A stretch of DNA of 64,000 nt, taken from NCBI GenBank assembly GCA_013398015.1, contig VZRR01008027.1, forward strand, positions 1 through 64,000, written 5' to 3'. Within the stretch, counting starts at the first letter, position 1, and each line of letters starts with the position of its first letter. The DNA is from Oreocharis arfaki (lineage: Eukaryota; Chordata; Aves; Passeriformes; Paramythiidae). Under the pieces are notes generated by a model that did no database searches, was not told where the DNA came from, and saw nothing but the letters and a program-made list of their open reading frames with translations. Positions 48,115 to 61,674 of this stretch are shown one piece after another. Both the position numbers and the translations under genes were made by a program.

Positions 48115-48644
48115 GTCTCTCAAAGGCTGCACAGTGATGTGAAAAAAAAGGTGAAAAATATAATTCTTCATTTGATATAAAGAAACATATCTTGTTTTTT
48201 TCTATACTTGCATACTTGCATTTTTTCTGTGTTTAATTTGATTTATTACATATATATATACATATCAGTGTTGCTACTTAGTTCAATTATTGCCTTATTT
48301 CTTTCAAAAATTATCATATATTTTCAGTTTCATTTTAATGTTCTACCGTAGGAATACAAAGCACAAAATTAAAAACCATTGCCTTAACGAATGCCAGTAA
48401 AACACTGGATCCTCTGCCAGAGACTGGGGAGACACAGTTAATTGCCTGGTCAGATTTTAGGTTAATTATTGTAAAATCTATGCACTAAAAACAGTTTAGG
48501 TAACTGTAGTTAAGCCATTTAAAATGAAACTGTAAATTTTAAGAGGAGCTCTAAGAGCAAAATTAGTGGGCTCCCAATAGTGACTTGAAAACTTGGGAAA
48601 AAAGAAGCAATATTAGTGATAGAAGAATATTAGTGATATCAGAA
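48115..48644. other. Unique AT-rich stretch
   Basis: No feature recognised, apart from a short tatata patch near 48250. Confidence 0.5.
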
Positions 48645-48796
48645 TGAACAGGCTGCCCAGGCAGCGGGGGAGTCACCACCCCTGAGTGTTCAGAAAACTC
48701 GTGGGCGTGGCGCTTGGGGACATGGGTGAGTGGGGATTTTCTGGCGGCTGGACCTCCTGGCCTGAGAGGTCTTTTCCAACCTTAACGTTGCAGAAC
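48645..48796 (+). mobile_element. CR1 LINE 3' fragment
   Basis: Features include aacaggctgcccaggcagc, gtcaccacccctgagtgttc, gtggcgcttggggacatggg and gaggtcttttccaacctta. The 3' tip is lost. Confidence 0.87.
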
Positions 48797-50689
48797 ACCA
48801 TTCCACACACCTGCAAAGACCACGGGCTTTGTTTCACAGCATGAAATCCTCCGCAGCAAAAAAGGGCTGGAAGCAATAAACTAATTCCACAGGAATCATT
48901 TACTCACACTGCCTGACTTCCTGAGCCTCCCACTCCTCTACTCGGAGATTTCCTAGTAGAGATCTGAGAAATAATCCTGTTACAACTGCTGCTCCTGCTA
49001 CCCAATTAAGGCTGTAACCAAAGAACAAGGATGGTGTAATTGCAATTAAATGTGTGAACAAAGCTAAGATCACAGAGCGGCTCCATGAAACACCTCCTTG
49101 GGAGTCACAGCCTAAGAGGCAGGATGATCTTTTTCCTGCAGCTGAGTCAGGGGGAACATCACACGTTCACGCCCAGAAGCCCTGGAAAATGTCACCATGG
49201 ACAGACACCAGGGGGCTTTTACCTAAATATCATCAGAGAGAAATCACTGCCTCACATTTCCTTTCAATGTATTGTTGGTATTAATTTGTATCGTGCCGGA
49301 TGAAGAAACGGGAGGTGAATTGGTGTAAGCAAGGAGAGGAGTGCTTAGAGTCTCTGTGGAAGTCAGATCATGTTTTGTTTCTGTAAGATTTTAACAGGCA
49401 ACTTTTGATTCAAGTCTCATTTCCTCCTCAAATTGCTTTCACCACTTCTTCAGAAGTTCCCTCTGAAGGATGGAGGGCAGGTAGGAGCGCTGGCAGCACC
49501 GGCCCTCCTCAGAACACCACACGACTTTCAGAGTCTCTGAGGTGACTGTGGTGGGAATGAGCTTGAGAAATCCCTCTGCAGAGGGAGGTTTTCAAGTTAC
49601 AAACACCAAGACGTTGAGTTTCAATTTATTCCTTTTGTTTCCACTTCACTCTTGGTGGAAACTCAAGCGCTAACTTGGACTGGAGGGATGGAAAGTGCTG
49701 GGGGTGCACAAAGTTTTCACACTGATGGTTTCTTCTCCCTTCTGGATCAGACTTCCATAATCAATGTATCCAACAACTCTTGTGTGTGTCACTGACAGAA
49801 TCCATGTCTAAATATGGATTTCACTTAATAAATTCAATAAATAATTTTAAAAGTTATAAATAAATAAATAAGGTACTTTGTTGGTAGCCCTTTTGATCGG
49901 CCTCCCTCTTCTAAAATACATTTTTCTGCTGTCAAAACAAACCATCTAAGAAAATAACCCTATTCGTTTCAGCAGAAAAGCAAGTCTGTAATAGCATAAA
50001 TGACATATCTCTGGATTGCTGCTTGCTTCAGAAAATAGATCTGCAATAAAGCAGGGCTAATCCTCAAGAATTTTTTTGTAGAAAATCCATCAGGTGTAAT
50101 ACTGGAAACCCTCCATCAACATCAAACAAAAAGCAAAGCCTGTCTGAAGTATATGTAATCAAAGTCATGTCTTTTTAAATAAAAAATTACTTTGTCTGAG
50201 AAGCCAGAAAGCAAAAACTCCAGCAGATTTCTACTTCTGGGGGGTGCCAAAATGTTTTTCTTTAATTGAAACAGATGAAGATTTTTGTTAAGCTTTTACA
50301 TCCTTCAGAAAGCCTCCACGGCTGTCTCCAACATTATCTTTTGATCTAAGGCTTTGCAGTCAACATCTAGAAGAATTTTTTCAAGCAGCACACTTCTTAA
50401 ATGATTTGACTTTTTTTTTTATTTTGAAAATGTGCAGTTTCACAGGAAAAGCAAGGAACAATGCTTGTCATTTCCTTGTGTCTCTGTTTGCCACGTGTCA
50501 CCCCATGATGGCATCTAGAATACTTCAAGAAGGTTTATGGAGGGAAAAGGTGTCTTCCGTTATTAAGTTTGTGTGAATATTTCTCTAGTATTAGTCCAAA
50601 TGATGTAACTGGGAAAAAAACAGATGGCAGGAGATTTTTTTTGTTCAGGAATGGAAGAATTTCTGGTTTTTTATTGTCTGTGTCTATTT

Positions 50690-50810
50690 ACAGGATGTTC
50701 ATAAGTAAAAATATTCTTAAATATTTATTTATATTTAAATATTCTTAAAATAATTTCTTAATATTTATGAAATAAATATAATAATAATAGTCCTTAATAT
50801 TTATGTAGAT
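50690..50810. repeat. AT-rich degenerate tandem tract
   Basis: Repeated attcttaaatatttat and ccttaatatttatg variants with almost no G or C. Confidence 0.65.
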
Positions 50811-51065
50811 GACCAGCACATGATATTTGACTAACTCAATTTAAAAATTATGTGCACTAGAGAGAGAATCTTTTATGAAACTATTTAGTACTGTCAAGCA
50901 GTTTTAATTCCTGAATGGGAAGGTGACAGGGAGGAGGGGATGCATTTGCAAACTGTTGGGATAAAGTCACAGGAGGTGGGATGTGTTATCAAATCAGCCA
51001 TTTTACTTCTCTTACAAAACAGTGCCTGCCGAAGGGTAACACACGGGCAAGGCAACTAACACTGG

Positions 51066-51125
51066 ATTCGTAATAAAAAAATAATTGTTCAAATANATTC
51101 GTAATAAAAAATAATTGTTCAAATA
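51066..51125. other. Duplicated contig ends around an N at 51096
   Basis: The 30 bases at 51066-51095 recur as 29 bases at 51097-51125, differing only by one A in a homopolymer. A single N lies between them. This is the pattern of two contig ends that overlap but were not merged. The true genome probably has one copy. Confidence 0.88.
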
Positions 51126-51165
51126 TATCTGCATTGATAATTGAACAAATTTAAGTGTTTTTGCA

Positions 51166-51556
51166 TAGAACCCCAGGATCACTGAGGTTGGAAAAGACCT
51201 CCCAGACCATGGAGTCCACCCTGTGCCCGATGCCAACCTTGTCCCCAGCCCAGAGCACTGAGTGCCACCTCCAGGCCTTCCTTGGGCACCTCCAGGAATA
51301 TGGACCTCAAGATTTCCCTGGGCAGCCCCTGCCAAGGCCTGAGCACCCTTTCCAGGAAGAAATTCCTCCTGGTGTCCAACCTGAGCCTCCCCTGGCCCAG
51401 CCTGAGGCCGTTCCCTCTCCTCCTGTCCCTGTTCCCTGGGAGCAGAGCCCGACTTCCCCCGGCTGCCCCCTCCTGTCAGGGAGTTGTGCAGAGCCACAAG
51501 GGCCCCCCTGAGCCTCCTTTTCTCCAGGCTGAGCCCCTTTCCCAGCTCCCTCAGCT
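51166..51556 (-). mobile_element. CR1 LINE 3' fragment (agagcactgagtgccacc style)
   Basis: The reverse-complement 3' tip begins agaaccccaggatcactgag. It is followed by ggaaaagacctcccagacca, cccagcccagagcactgagt, ccaggccttccttgggcacc, gcaccctttccaggaagaaa and gggagcagagcccgactt. The 192-codon minus-strand frame here is CR1 and is not a gene. It is the same subfamily as 62969-63250. Confidence 0.95.
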
Positions 51557-52793
51557 TGACCCTAAAATCAACCCTCAACCCTGAACTCAAGCCTAAGGTC
51601 TCTCATCTTAAAACTCAAGAATTAAAGAGTTGCATGGGTTACTTCACCTGTGTAAAACCCTATTACATTATGAAGAAAAAGTGAATAATTTGTGTCTCAG
51701 TGTTCCCAGAAATAAGTTGGGTTTGTTTCTTTTTTCTTTTGCTTATTGTTTGGTTTTCTTTCATTTTGCTGAGCTTTTTAGTCTTTAAGCAGTGTTACCC
51801 TTGTATTTTTATGCAGCTAGGAACACCAAATGGTTTATAAAACAGTCTTCTTGTTTTCAGGCAAGTGTTTTATTCAGTACCAGAGTGGAGATCACTTAGC
51901 TTGGCTGTTCATATCCTGAAATGATTTAAGTGGCCCTCGAGGTCTGTTAAGAGCAGTGCATTTCATTAAATTAGCCAACAACAATTAATTGCTTCTAACA
52001 TCCTTAAGTGCCCGAGATACCAGAACAAAGGAAGTTCTTGTGGTCAGTTCCCGCTCTTCTGTGCTGAAAGGACCTTTTTCTTTACGTGTCATCATGAATT
52101 TCATTAAAGGAATTCTACTGAATATCAAGAAAGACTTTGTTCAGTATGAGAAGCTTGGATTGTCTGCACCAGATGATCAGTTACTTTATCTTCATATTTT
52201 TCAGAACAAAAGCAATTCTCTTGTTTGTGAATTCAATAAGGGACTGGATACAAGGAACCAAGACATGCATTAAAAAAGCATAGAGCCACTATAAAATTTA
52301 AAATTATTTGACTGCAAAGAACTATTTTAATTTACTTGCTTTTTTCATCATATTTTAGGAAAATATAGTTTAGGGTTTTTTTGGATGTATTATAAGGACA
52401 CATGAAAGAGAGAGAGATGAAGAAAAATTTAGAAAGTCCAAATGGGGAAGTGTCGGGTAGGAGGAAATCCTCCTCTCTTAGATAATTGCAGGGACATTGA
52501 GAGTTCCCTGTTCAGAGTCCTGCAAGGGGAATAACAGATCTGTGTAAGACCAGAGATTCAGAGTCCACAGGAAATTCTTGGGGAAATAAGTTTCTCTGAA
52601 TCTCCATGTTTGGTGCAACACAGATTTGCACAGATTTATTTGCAAGACTGGCATTTACTGTACTGCAATAGTGGTGGATTCTTTTAATTTAAGGCAACTA
52701 TCAACTGCTTTAGAAGGTCCCAGGCCATTTAGGTGGAAAAAATCCCTACTGTGAGTAAAGCACAGAGAAAATATCATCACCACCCTGTCAAGA
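51557..52793. other. Unique non-coding stretch
   Basis: A 94-codon plus frame at 51989-52273 has a protein-like residue mix but no splice sites or family that I can name. Confidence 0.45.
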
Positions 52794-52898
52794 GAGGGGC
52801 TTGTCCCACTCTGCTGAGGCCAGGACTTGGACTTGATGATCCCTGTGGGTCCCTTACAGCTCAGGATATTCTGTGAGTCTACAACCCTCTGATTCTGA
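52794..52898 (+). mobile_element. Short CR1 LINE 3' end
   Basis: Features include ggccaggacttggacttgat, gatccctgtgggtcccttac and agctcaggatattctgtgag. Confidence 0.88.
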
Positions 52899-53066
52899 TA
52901 ATAAACCTGTTTGCTGGTGCTTTTAAAACATGCCATGGAAAAATACAATTAGAACAATTGGACCGTGCAATTCCAAACACTGAGATCCTAGAAAATAAAA
53001 ATATCCTGCTCATCATCTGTTGTTTAAAACTGTGATGTTAGCAAAATATGTCTAATGTGAATATTT

Positions 53067-53118
53067 AACACACACAGACACACACATATGTATATATATA
53101 TGTATGTCTATCTAATCT
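53067..53118. repeat. Compound (CA)n(TA)n microsatellite abutting a CR1 3' end
   Basis: Runs of acacacaca, tatatata and gtctatct lead straight into the 3' tip of the CR1 at 53119. CR1 3' ends normally carry short tandem repeats that can seed such tracts. Confidence 0.85.
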
Positions 53119-53369
53119 AGAATCACAGAATCATTGAGGTTGGAAGAGGCCTCCAAGATCATCAACTCCAACCTTCAACCAAATCCCCCTGTGTCCACTG
53201 AATCCCATAACAAAGTGCCATGTCCACTCATTTTTTGAACACTTCCAGGGATGCTTGCTCCACCTCTGTCCTGGGCAGCCCCTTCCAATACCTGATCTGT
53301 GTTTCAGCGGAGAAATTTTTCCTAGTACCCGACCTGAACCTCCCCTGGCACAACTTGAGGCAGTTTTTG
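53119..53369 (-). mobile_element. CR1 LINE 3' fragment (gaggttggaagaggcc style)
   Basis: The reverse-complement 3' tip agaatcacagaatcattgag is well preserved. It is followed by ggttggaagaggcctccaag, gatcatcaactccaacc, cttccagggatgcttgctcc and cctgaacctcccctggcac. 5'-truncated. Confidence 0.95.
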
Positions 53370-54392
53370 AAATCATGCTAAGTGATTTTTCTGAGATAGT
53401 GCTAAAGGAAGCACACTTTTTGAAACTTAAACCAAAAAAGGCTTTCAAATTGCACTTTTAAGTTGCAAAGCAGTGATAACCTAGAAACCTGAAAAAGAAT
53501 ACAAGAACTTGAGACTATCTGTAGAAACTTGAGCACGAGAGTTCTTCTCTCTGCTGACCAGAGGCTCTGATTTCCTACAGTCCAACTCCAGTTATTAGAG
53601 CTGTTCTCACTAGAGGCTGCTCACTCCAAGTGGTGTCAGAAGCTGCTATAAGGTGTAAGTTACACGAGGTTCTGCTGGTGCCTGCTGCAGCTCCAGAGGA
53701 CGAGCAAAGACTCCTAAGTGGAAAACTGCTGCTATTTTACATATCTAGGCTTATCCCAGGAGCACAATGTCAGTAGAGGCATGAGTCCATTTATTGATTA
53801 GCGGCGGAATCAAAGAGATCACAGGCACAGTGCTCTGAAAAGTGATAAATATATTCTGAACTTCAGCTGAGATGAAAGTTGGAAGCAAATCCTCATTGCC
53901 AGATATCTTGACAGGGTCGGGAACGTTCCATGTGGAATTCTAGATACACATAGTGATGAATACATGATTTTTTTCCCCTGCTCTGGCATCCAAGTTCTGT
54001 TTCATACTCCTCTTGTTTCCATAACAACGTGAAATGAAGCACAACTGAACGGTTTGTGTGAGGGTATGTGGAAGGGGAGTGCATGCTTCTTTAGGTGCAT
54101 CTGGTCAAGGCAAAAAAAAGGAAATAAGTAAATCAGGAAGCCATAAGCACAAGGACACAAACCTGACTGACAAGTAAGGGAGCTGGTGATGAGACCCAAC
54201 TGATGAGGGCATGCAGAAGTGTTCATTCCAGCCAGGTTATCTTGTCAGGGACCTGGGAAATTGAGAAATTAAGGGCGAAAGGTAGAAACCAGGAACAAAA
54301 GAGGCACAGAAAAAACACAGAGGCACAGATCTGACAAAACAAGAGTGGAGAACAACGACAAGAAAAAAGCTGTCCACCCACCCTTAGTGCTG
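53370..54392. other. Unique non-coding stretch
   Basis: Nothing recognised. Confidence 0.5.
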
Positions 54393-54528
54393 GGCTATGG
54401 GGAAACAACAGGAAGGTCAACCTGGATGCTGGGAAGAACTCCTTCCTTATGAGGGTGGGGAGGCCCTGGCACAGGGTGCCCAGAGAAGCTGTGGCTGCCC
54501 CTGGATCCCTGGCAGTGTCAAGCTTGAC
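54393..54528 (+). mobile_element. CR1 LINE internal fragment lacking its 3' tip
   Basis: Features include atgctgggaagaactccttc, gaggccctggcacagggtgc and tggatccctggcagtgtc. It then stops abruptly at an aagctt site instead of running to the CR1 3' end. This points to a later deletion or rearrangement, because CR1 copies normally keep the 3' end and lose the 5' end. Confidence 0.88.
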
Positions 54529-57217
54529 CAGCTGGCATGTGGGGCTCTCTGGCATGAGGGATTTGCTACACTGGCTCACTTTCACAGTAGGTATTTAAAG
54601 ATTTGTGTATTTATTTGTGTGAAGGATAAAATTACACCTTTTTATCCAGACACCAGTCTGTAAATTTTAACTCTGTATTAATGCCCGTGGCAGTGCATGT
54701 GACACAAATCCTTTATTTGTGATACTGAACACTGAAGACATGCAGAGGAAAGGGCAGGAGAAAAAAATAAATGCATTTATTCTACTTTTCTCAAGCCTGT
54801 GCTTTGATTAACTACGGCCTCATGAAATGTTCTCTTTCAAAAGTATTCTGAAGGTATTAGATGTAGGAGAAAGTGTACAAAAGGAACAGGAATATTAATC
54901 CTGTTAACAGGATGTTAATCCCTCCGTGTGCTGAGAAAACACAATTACCAGATTACAATAGAAATAATTACTGCAGGTTCCAGCATTACTAAGGCAGCAT
55001 TTTACTATTTTTTTCCCAAAAAAAGCCAGAAGGATCCCAGTAGAATCCCAAGTGTTATTCATCTCAAGGAAAGTACTGTAAGAACATTACATGCTGGTAC
55101 CCACCGAAGCACTAAGATTTCAAAATGTCCTTCAGACATCCTTAGTGGAGAAAAGTTGATTTCTCTACAAGATGATAAATCACAGAATCATCAGTTCAGC
55201 ACTTAAAGAGTGGGAAGGCACAATTATTCACTACATCCAAAACATCTAAGTTTTTTTAGCATCGTATGTAGTACAGTCATGGAGAGAACACAACTGTCAT
55301 GGCATTTCCTGCTGTATCTGAAATTCTCCTTTCTTTCCATTCATTTCCCTGATCATTTATTTAGCTTTTCAATAACAAAAAAGATAGAGGCAATAGCATT
55401 CCCTAGATCTTAACAATCTCGTCCCACAGCCCTACCCTGTGTGCACTTGAAAACTGGAACACTGACATAAAAACTCTTTCTAAAATAAGAAAGGGTCTTT
55501 TTCCCTTTGCTCAGGTTTTCCTCTCCAATGTGCAAATGGTTGTGCAGACAGCCCAGGAAATGGTTGTGCACTCGGTTCAGGTATCAGAGCCCGCAGCCTG
55601 AATGATTTAGTGCAAGCTTAGATTCAGCTAAAACCCTGTTCAGAGGAAAGAATTTCTGATGTTTCAAGTCCGTTAGTCCTGATTTTTCACAGGGCCAACA
55701 TTTGGATAACTTCATATTGATTGGAAGCAAAAGGACGTCCTTAACACAAAGGATGAAAGTCACCCTCAATTTATAACCCAAGTCGATAAGGTCTTAAAAA
55801 TAATAGCTCTTGACATTATTTCATTATGGATAAAACATCCTGTTTATTGATCATAACCTATTTATTTCAGGACTATTTGCTTTCAGACGTTTGAAACAGA
55901 GGTCTGGAACAGTGATTCCTTGTTTCTCATCATCGTTGCACCACAGTAGTCATGACAACTGGACAACTTACAGCAGTGCCTTCCATACAATAGTTGTAAA
56001 ATTATAGTAAATTAGTTTATTTGACTGTTTAATAAACAGGTCCTTTTCCTGGTCAGATGAGGAGAAAGCAATGCTATTACAAAGAAAATGAAAGGAAAGT
56101 AAAGGTAACGACCAGGACATGATTTCTCCCCTCCAGACACATCAGCAGAGTAAGCACTAAGGAAAGGTCAGATTGACACAACAAGAAATAGGCAAGAGAA
56201 TGTGAGAAGGAATGAATTTCAGATAGAAATCAGGAGCAGAAGCACAGGCACCCATAAAGAATATCCTGAGGTGCTGGACTTTGAGCTATATATGTATTAA
56301 TTGATATAACACCACCATTAACATTAAAACTTATCCTGTCTTGCCAAGCACAGCTGCAGCTAATAGTGCTTTATAGTTTGTTGAGTATTTAAGAAACACT
56401 AACAACTGGGAGAGTAGGTAAGTGTTACACTTCTAAATAGTTTATGTTCCTATTAATCCACCCGACTGCTGAACATAATAAATCTAGGTTCCTTTTTTTG
56501 CAGGAGAAAAAGCAGTTCTCTCTCTCCTGCCAAAGGATGCCCGTTCTGTAAATCCACCAATGAACACTGAAGAGCTGCAAATTGTTATTCCTTATCTAAA
56601 ATGAAGCCAATTTCACTCCCTGTTACTTCCCTGTTGCTGCAGCAACAGAGGGAATTATGAGTGCTCAAAATACTGTCCTTGTCTGGAGCTTGATTCTAGA
56701 GGCTAACACATGACTTATTTGTCTTTCCTCCCCCTCAACTGGTAACTCAACAGGATATTTTATTTCAGATCTTTGGGAGATCGGTCTTAAGAGGTTGTAT
56801 CTCTAATTTTACTTTGTATGCTGATCTTTTCCATGTGTACATTTCCAAAACCTATATCTCAGCCTTTAATGTATTTACACTCCGTGTAAATAAATTGTCT
56901 GTATTTGCACCACTGATTTTTCTTCCTGTGAGTTATGCTTCCTGTACTCATTGCAATAATGTCTTTGAGTCAATTACCTTTCAAATTCAGAACTACAAGG
57001 GAAATTAACCAACACAGATCGACAACCCAGTTGGGCCAACGCTACAAAATATGCTCAGGAACACTTATTTGAAGAAAGTAATTTCAATTACAATATATCT
57101 GACACTCTTCCTTGAGTTTTTAAAAGCACTTGAGAATGGAAATGTTTGGTTTTAAGGAGGTTTATGGAAAACTGTTGAAAATATTCCTGCTAATATTTTA
57201 TTAAGAGGACTGAGCAA
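54529..57217. other. Unique AT-rich non-coding stretch
   Basis: No gene, RNA or transposon recognised. Confidence 0.55.
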
Positions 57218-57316
57218 TCTGGTCTAGTGGAAGGTGTACCTGCCCAGAGCAGGGGCTTGGACAAAGGTGATCTTCGAGGTGCCTTTGAACCCCAAACCAT
57301 TCTAAGGTTCTGAGAA
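57218..57316 (+). mobile_element. Short CR1 LINE 3' end
   Basis: Features include tctagtggaaggtgtacctg, cccagagcaggggcttggac and ccccaaaccattctaaggtt. Confidence 0.85.
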
Positions 57317-59145
57317 AATTCAGGCAGATCATTTACATGCAGTTTTGCAGAGCCATTCAGCAGTAAGTCTGAGTGTCATGAGTAGAAAAGAGTCTTGCAG
57401 CAGAGTTAGAGACTCAACTTGCCTTTCCAGCAACATTTCACCAGCAGCTGGATAAAGCAAGAACACAACCTTTGAATAGCTGAGAGATCTTTTCCACACA
57501 ACAAATACCCTCTATGAAAACAAACTGGTCCAGTTCTTGCAAAATAAATGAAGCCTTTTCAGGCCACTGGGGTTTATACAGTTTGTGCCAACTCAACAAA
57601 GCCTGACACAACTCAACTGTGCCACTTAAAAACAGTAGAGCTGAGTTGTGCTGTGGTGATGAAAAGCCTGCAGCACCTTGACTTCTTTGCTTCGGGCAGT
57701 AGTGTGTTGTCAGGACAGAACCCTGACACCACTGGGAATCGGCTCAGCCATTCCCATCCCCCTCGGAGGTGCCAGCCACTTCACTGGAACACATTCCCCA
57801 CATCGTTTATCACCAACTTGAATCAGGTTTAAAGCAGCCCAGACACTGCAGTTCACAGCTTTTTACCAAGGTAACATTTCCTGGGATGGTTTCCTAAAGT
57901 AAATCAAAACTGGTGTTCCCAAATGCCTGAAAGACTTATAGGAATAGCGTATATTTGAAAAAAAAAAATGGCACTTATTTTGTGGTTTTGATGAACCTCA
58001 AGCATCTGAATTGAGTAAATAAAAGCATTATGGAATTAGAATTACAGGATTTTTCACTCATTTGCATTTGTATTATTTTCAGCTGCATGTTTGCAAGTCA
58101 CATTTGGGGAACGATGCCAATGCTGCAATAGCCTGAAGAACATTTTTGGCTCGAACTCAGTGAGTAAAAATCCATGGAGCATTTTTGTATACTAAATTGT
58201 CTCTTACAAAACCCAGTAATACAGCAACTGAAGAAAGGAAGAAACATTTGAAAAGCCATCAGCAAGGTTTCTTACATGGGTATGTTATGGCACATCATCC
58301 CGTAACCCTTTACATTGAAAATTAAATATTCAAACACAGAAACAGAGCTGTTTGCTGCCGGTTGTTCACTGTTAATTTGCATAATGCATCATGATTGCAC
58401 AAACACCTGTGGTAAATATCTTTGTGCTGCCAATACCTGAGAGCACGTACAGTGTTCAATTCCACTCAAACCATCTAATTCCCTACTATTCAAAATATTC
58501 TGAAATTCAAATTGTTTTTCACCTGTGCGTTTCAAGGCTGACAAAATTTCTTTCTGCTTACATGCAAGGGTAAACACAGTGCTTTTTTGATACAATTTAC
58601 ACATATCAGACATTGAATAGTTTACTCAGCACATCTAAAAATAACTCAGCTGCTAAAATGGCCAAAGGGAAAAAAATCTTGATTATCTTAACCCATTACT
58701 ACTTTTGAGCTGTGTTTCGAGAGCTTTGCTGCTGTAACTCTCACGAACAGCTTTATTGGCTACAACTGCTCGAATTCTAAGGTGATTTTGTCAGAGCTGG
58801 GTGATGTTCTCCAGTGCTGTCACTTCAGCAAACCCAGCCCAGCTTGCTGGGAGCTTCCCTGCAGCACAACCAGGCATCCTGTGCTGCCTGGGCTGCTCAG
58901 TGCTGCCTTTCCAACACCTATCTGCAAGTTAACCCTGGGGGTAAAACTCATCCTGCTTGTTTTTGGGGCAGCAGTATTAAACTTCAATATCCTCAACTCT
59001 GCATCTCTGGAGTATTCTGCTCCCTTTCAGAATAAAAAAAACATAGCACTTGCTTTTGCCTGCTAAATTTTGACATAAAATTGTACTCCAAACTTTACCT
59101 GTGATAAAGATCCCACAGGGTGGAAGAAGACTATGCCAAGACTTG
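57317..59145. other. Unique non-coding stretch
   Basis: No gene or repeat recognised. Confidence 0.5.
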
Positions 59146-59258
59146 CTGTTGGAGCAACCTGGGATGGTGGGAGGTGCCCCTGCCCAAGGCAGAGGAACCA
59201 GATGAGATGTAAGGTCCCTTCCAACCCAGAGCACTCTGGAATTCTGTGATTCAGTGAT
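59146..59258 (+). mobile_element. Short CR1 LINE 3' end
   Basis: Features include gatggtgggaggtgcccctg, gagatgtaaggtcccttcc and ggaattctgtgattcagtga. The tip carries the octamer-like attctgtg repeat typical of CR1. Confidence 0.9.
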
Positions 59259-60504
59259 TCTCTTATGACTGTATTTCTTATGTCTCGTGCATGATTTAGT
59301 TTATAGACCACAGGTCCTTATTTTCAAAGTCTTTTCACAATTCCACCAAGCTTGGATGGAAGCTGGTGGTGCTGTCTACCCTGAATCACATTTTGTCCTT
59401 AGAAGGGGGTTTAGTAGTTGTAACTACTTCAGATTAGCTCAGAATCTTTAGTATCTGCCTGAAGTCCTGCGAGAAGTGATTCCTGAGTAACATCTCATTG
59501 ATTATAGGGGATTGAACACTGAGAATCACACTAATTTGGAGAAATAATTCAATTAAGTCCTATTCACATGATAACAACATTTATAGCAAAACTTCTGTCA
59601 GGAGTTGGACTTTCATTGGGGCTCCCTCACTACTCGGGATAGTCTTTGATTCTGTTTCTATGTCTTTCAGCAAAAGAGATCTGAAAAGGACAGAGTTTAC
59701 ACCCTCTTTACAGTGTAAATTATATCACTGCATGAAAAGGATTGGATCTCTTTTTTTCTATTTCTTTTTCCTTGTAGGGTTCATTTCACTTGATTAAGGA
59801 GTTCAGGGAAGATTTTCAAAATACCCAGATGACCAAAAGGAAGTTATATTGGCTGATGATTGAAATATTGATGCTTCTGAATATCTAACTTTCTTTTTTT
59901 ATTTTAACTGTCACTTTAATCAAGAAAAAATACCCAGTAAGAAACTGTAAACATAATGAGATTTAATCTTAACCATTAATCCCAGAGCAAGTAGTTAGGT
60001 AGTATTAAAACATCTCATCATAAGACGTTTGATTCTGTTACCATGAGCAGCAGCACAACAGGGAAATCAGCAAAAATAACTTCCAGAACTGATGAAAAAA
60101 ATTTGAAGATAAAAGTATGTTGACTAATGAGATGAAGGAATTAATTCAAACTGTATAATCAATGAGGTGGCACTTGCCTGTCTCCTCCCTGTTATGCAAT
60201 ATGGCAAACTCAGCACCAGGGGGAATCTGGATTGAAGCGCATGAGGAAAACAGATGCAGTGTGTAAGAAGTGCACTCGTGCCACACCCACGAGCTGAGAT
60301 TTCATAGTGAAGGCACTTCCAAAATTATAGAAATGAATCTTTTGCATTTCCAAACCCTTGCTCGCTCTTTTAGCAACAGCAGTTCTCCTGGATGGAAAAC
60401 AGTCACAGATCAGTAAGTGAAGTTTTGGAAGGATTTTAACTCTAAAGCTCAGCCTGGCAGAGGTTCCCTCCCCGCTTTAGTCCCCACGGTGCTGTTCAGT
60501 CCAA

Positions 60505-60558
60505 CTCAAACTCTGTGGTCTTGGAGGTCTTTTCCCACCATGATTCTCTGTTTCTATG
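60505..60558 (+). mobile_element. Possible CR1 LINE 3' tip
   Basis: Features include actctgtggtcttggaggtc, ttttcccaccatgattctct and gtttctatg. The match is short and weak. Confidence 0.45.
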
Positions 60559-61674
60559 AATGGAACTTCACACAAAAGGTTCAGACTCCACAACAGAGCT
60601 TGTTAAAAACACATAAGCTCTGGGTTTTACCTCCTTTTGCTTCCTAATTGTGCAAGAGGTTTAGTTGATTTCATGTCACTCTGGATTTAATGGTCTGATC
60701 CTTATCATATCCTGGATACAATTTTTGTTAAATTTACAGTCTTTTTGTTTTTGTCAGAATGGTGTAATGTTATGTTAATATGGACACACATCCTGCAATC
60801 AAACCCCACAAATCCTACAGTATCTCTAATCAAATGAAAAGTGCAGAAGGAGAACAGGCTGGCAGGTGGAACTTGAACAATGCTGGCTTTTTTCTCAGAG
60901 AAACCACAGCAAAATGAGGTCAAGATAGTAGAGTCCTCTTTGTCCTGAAGAGTTAGAGGTCCTTCACAACAATGTATAGAATGATGAGCTACAAATACAA
61001 AATACAGTAGTGTTGGGTGAAACAACCAAACCTATTTTCACTGAGAACTGGAGTTCTGGAAAATTCTCTCATCTCTTCACCAGGTTTTTCACTGGTTGGG
61101 TCTCCTCATATATGACTCAAAACCACTGAGATGCATTTAAATTCACATCTTGACTTCAACCATCAACTTAGCTGGTAAACACAAATTATTTTAAGGATAT
61201 GCACGGCTTTGTAGACACAATTGTATATGTAAGGTTTTGTGATGTGTTCAATGCATTTGTCTGGAGAAGAAAAACAAATTGTAGAGAAGAACAGCCACAG
61301 CACGTGTTCATTTCCTTTCATTTAGCTGTCCAATGCTTGGCTTTCCGTGGCAAAGAATTCTGATTAACCACATAAACACAGGCTTTCATACAGTTCTATT
61401 TACTTACGAAAGAAAACACACTAAGGTGCACTAAAAGCAAATACTAAATGCCTGTTGTGAAACATTGACTTCGCAGTTGCTTTGTGTCAGCCTTGTGAAA
61501 ATCCCTCATAAACTGGCACCAAGAGTCCCTGTTAAGGTTTGTCTCATAAACCGTAGATGAAACCTGCTGTTAACACTGGAACTCTAAAAGAGGCTTAGTA
61601 AGAACTCTAAAAACTTCATTTTAACGTGTGATGGCCTACACGACAGAAACTTCTTTTTAATATGCCCAGGCATA

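Larger units (their letters stand above)
48797..51165. other. Unique AT-rich stretch
   Basis: Contains an ATATTT-rich tract at 50690-50810 and the assembly join at 51096. No gene recognised. Confidence 0.5.

Noticed and set aside
51012..51590. 192-codon minus-strand frame
   Set aside because: It lies mostly on CR1 and crosses the N at 51096 and the duplicated contig ends.
51989..52273. 94-codon plus frame with a protein-like residue mix
   Set aside because: No recognisable family, no good acceptor or donor pair, and no neighbouring exon. I could not raise it above chance.
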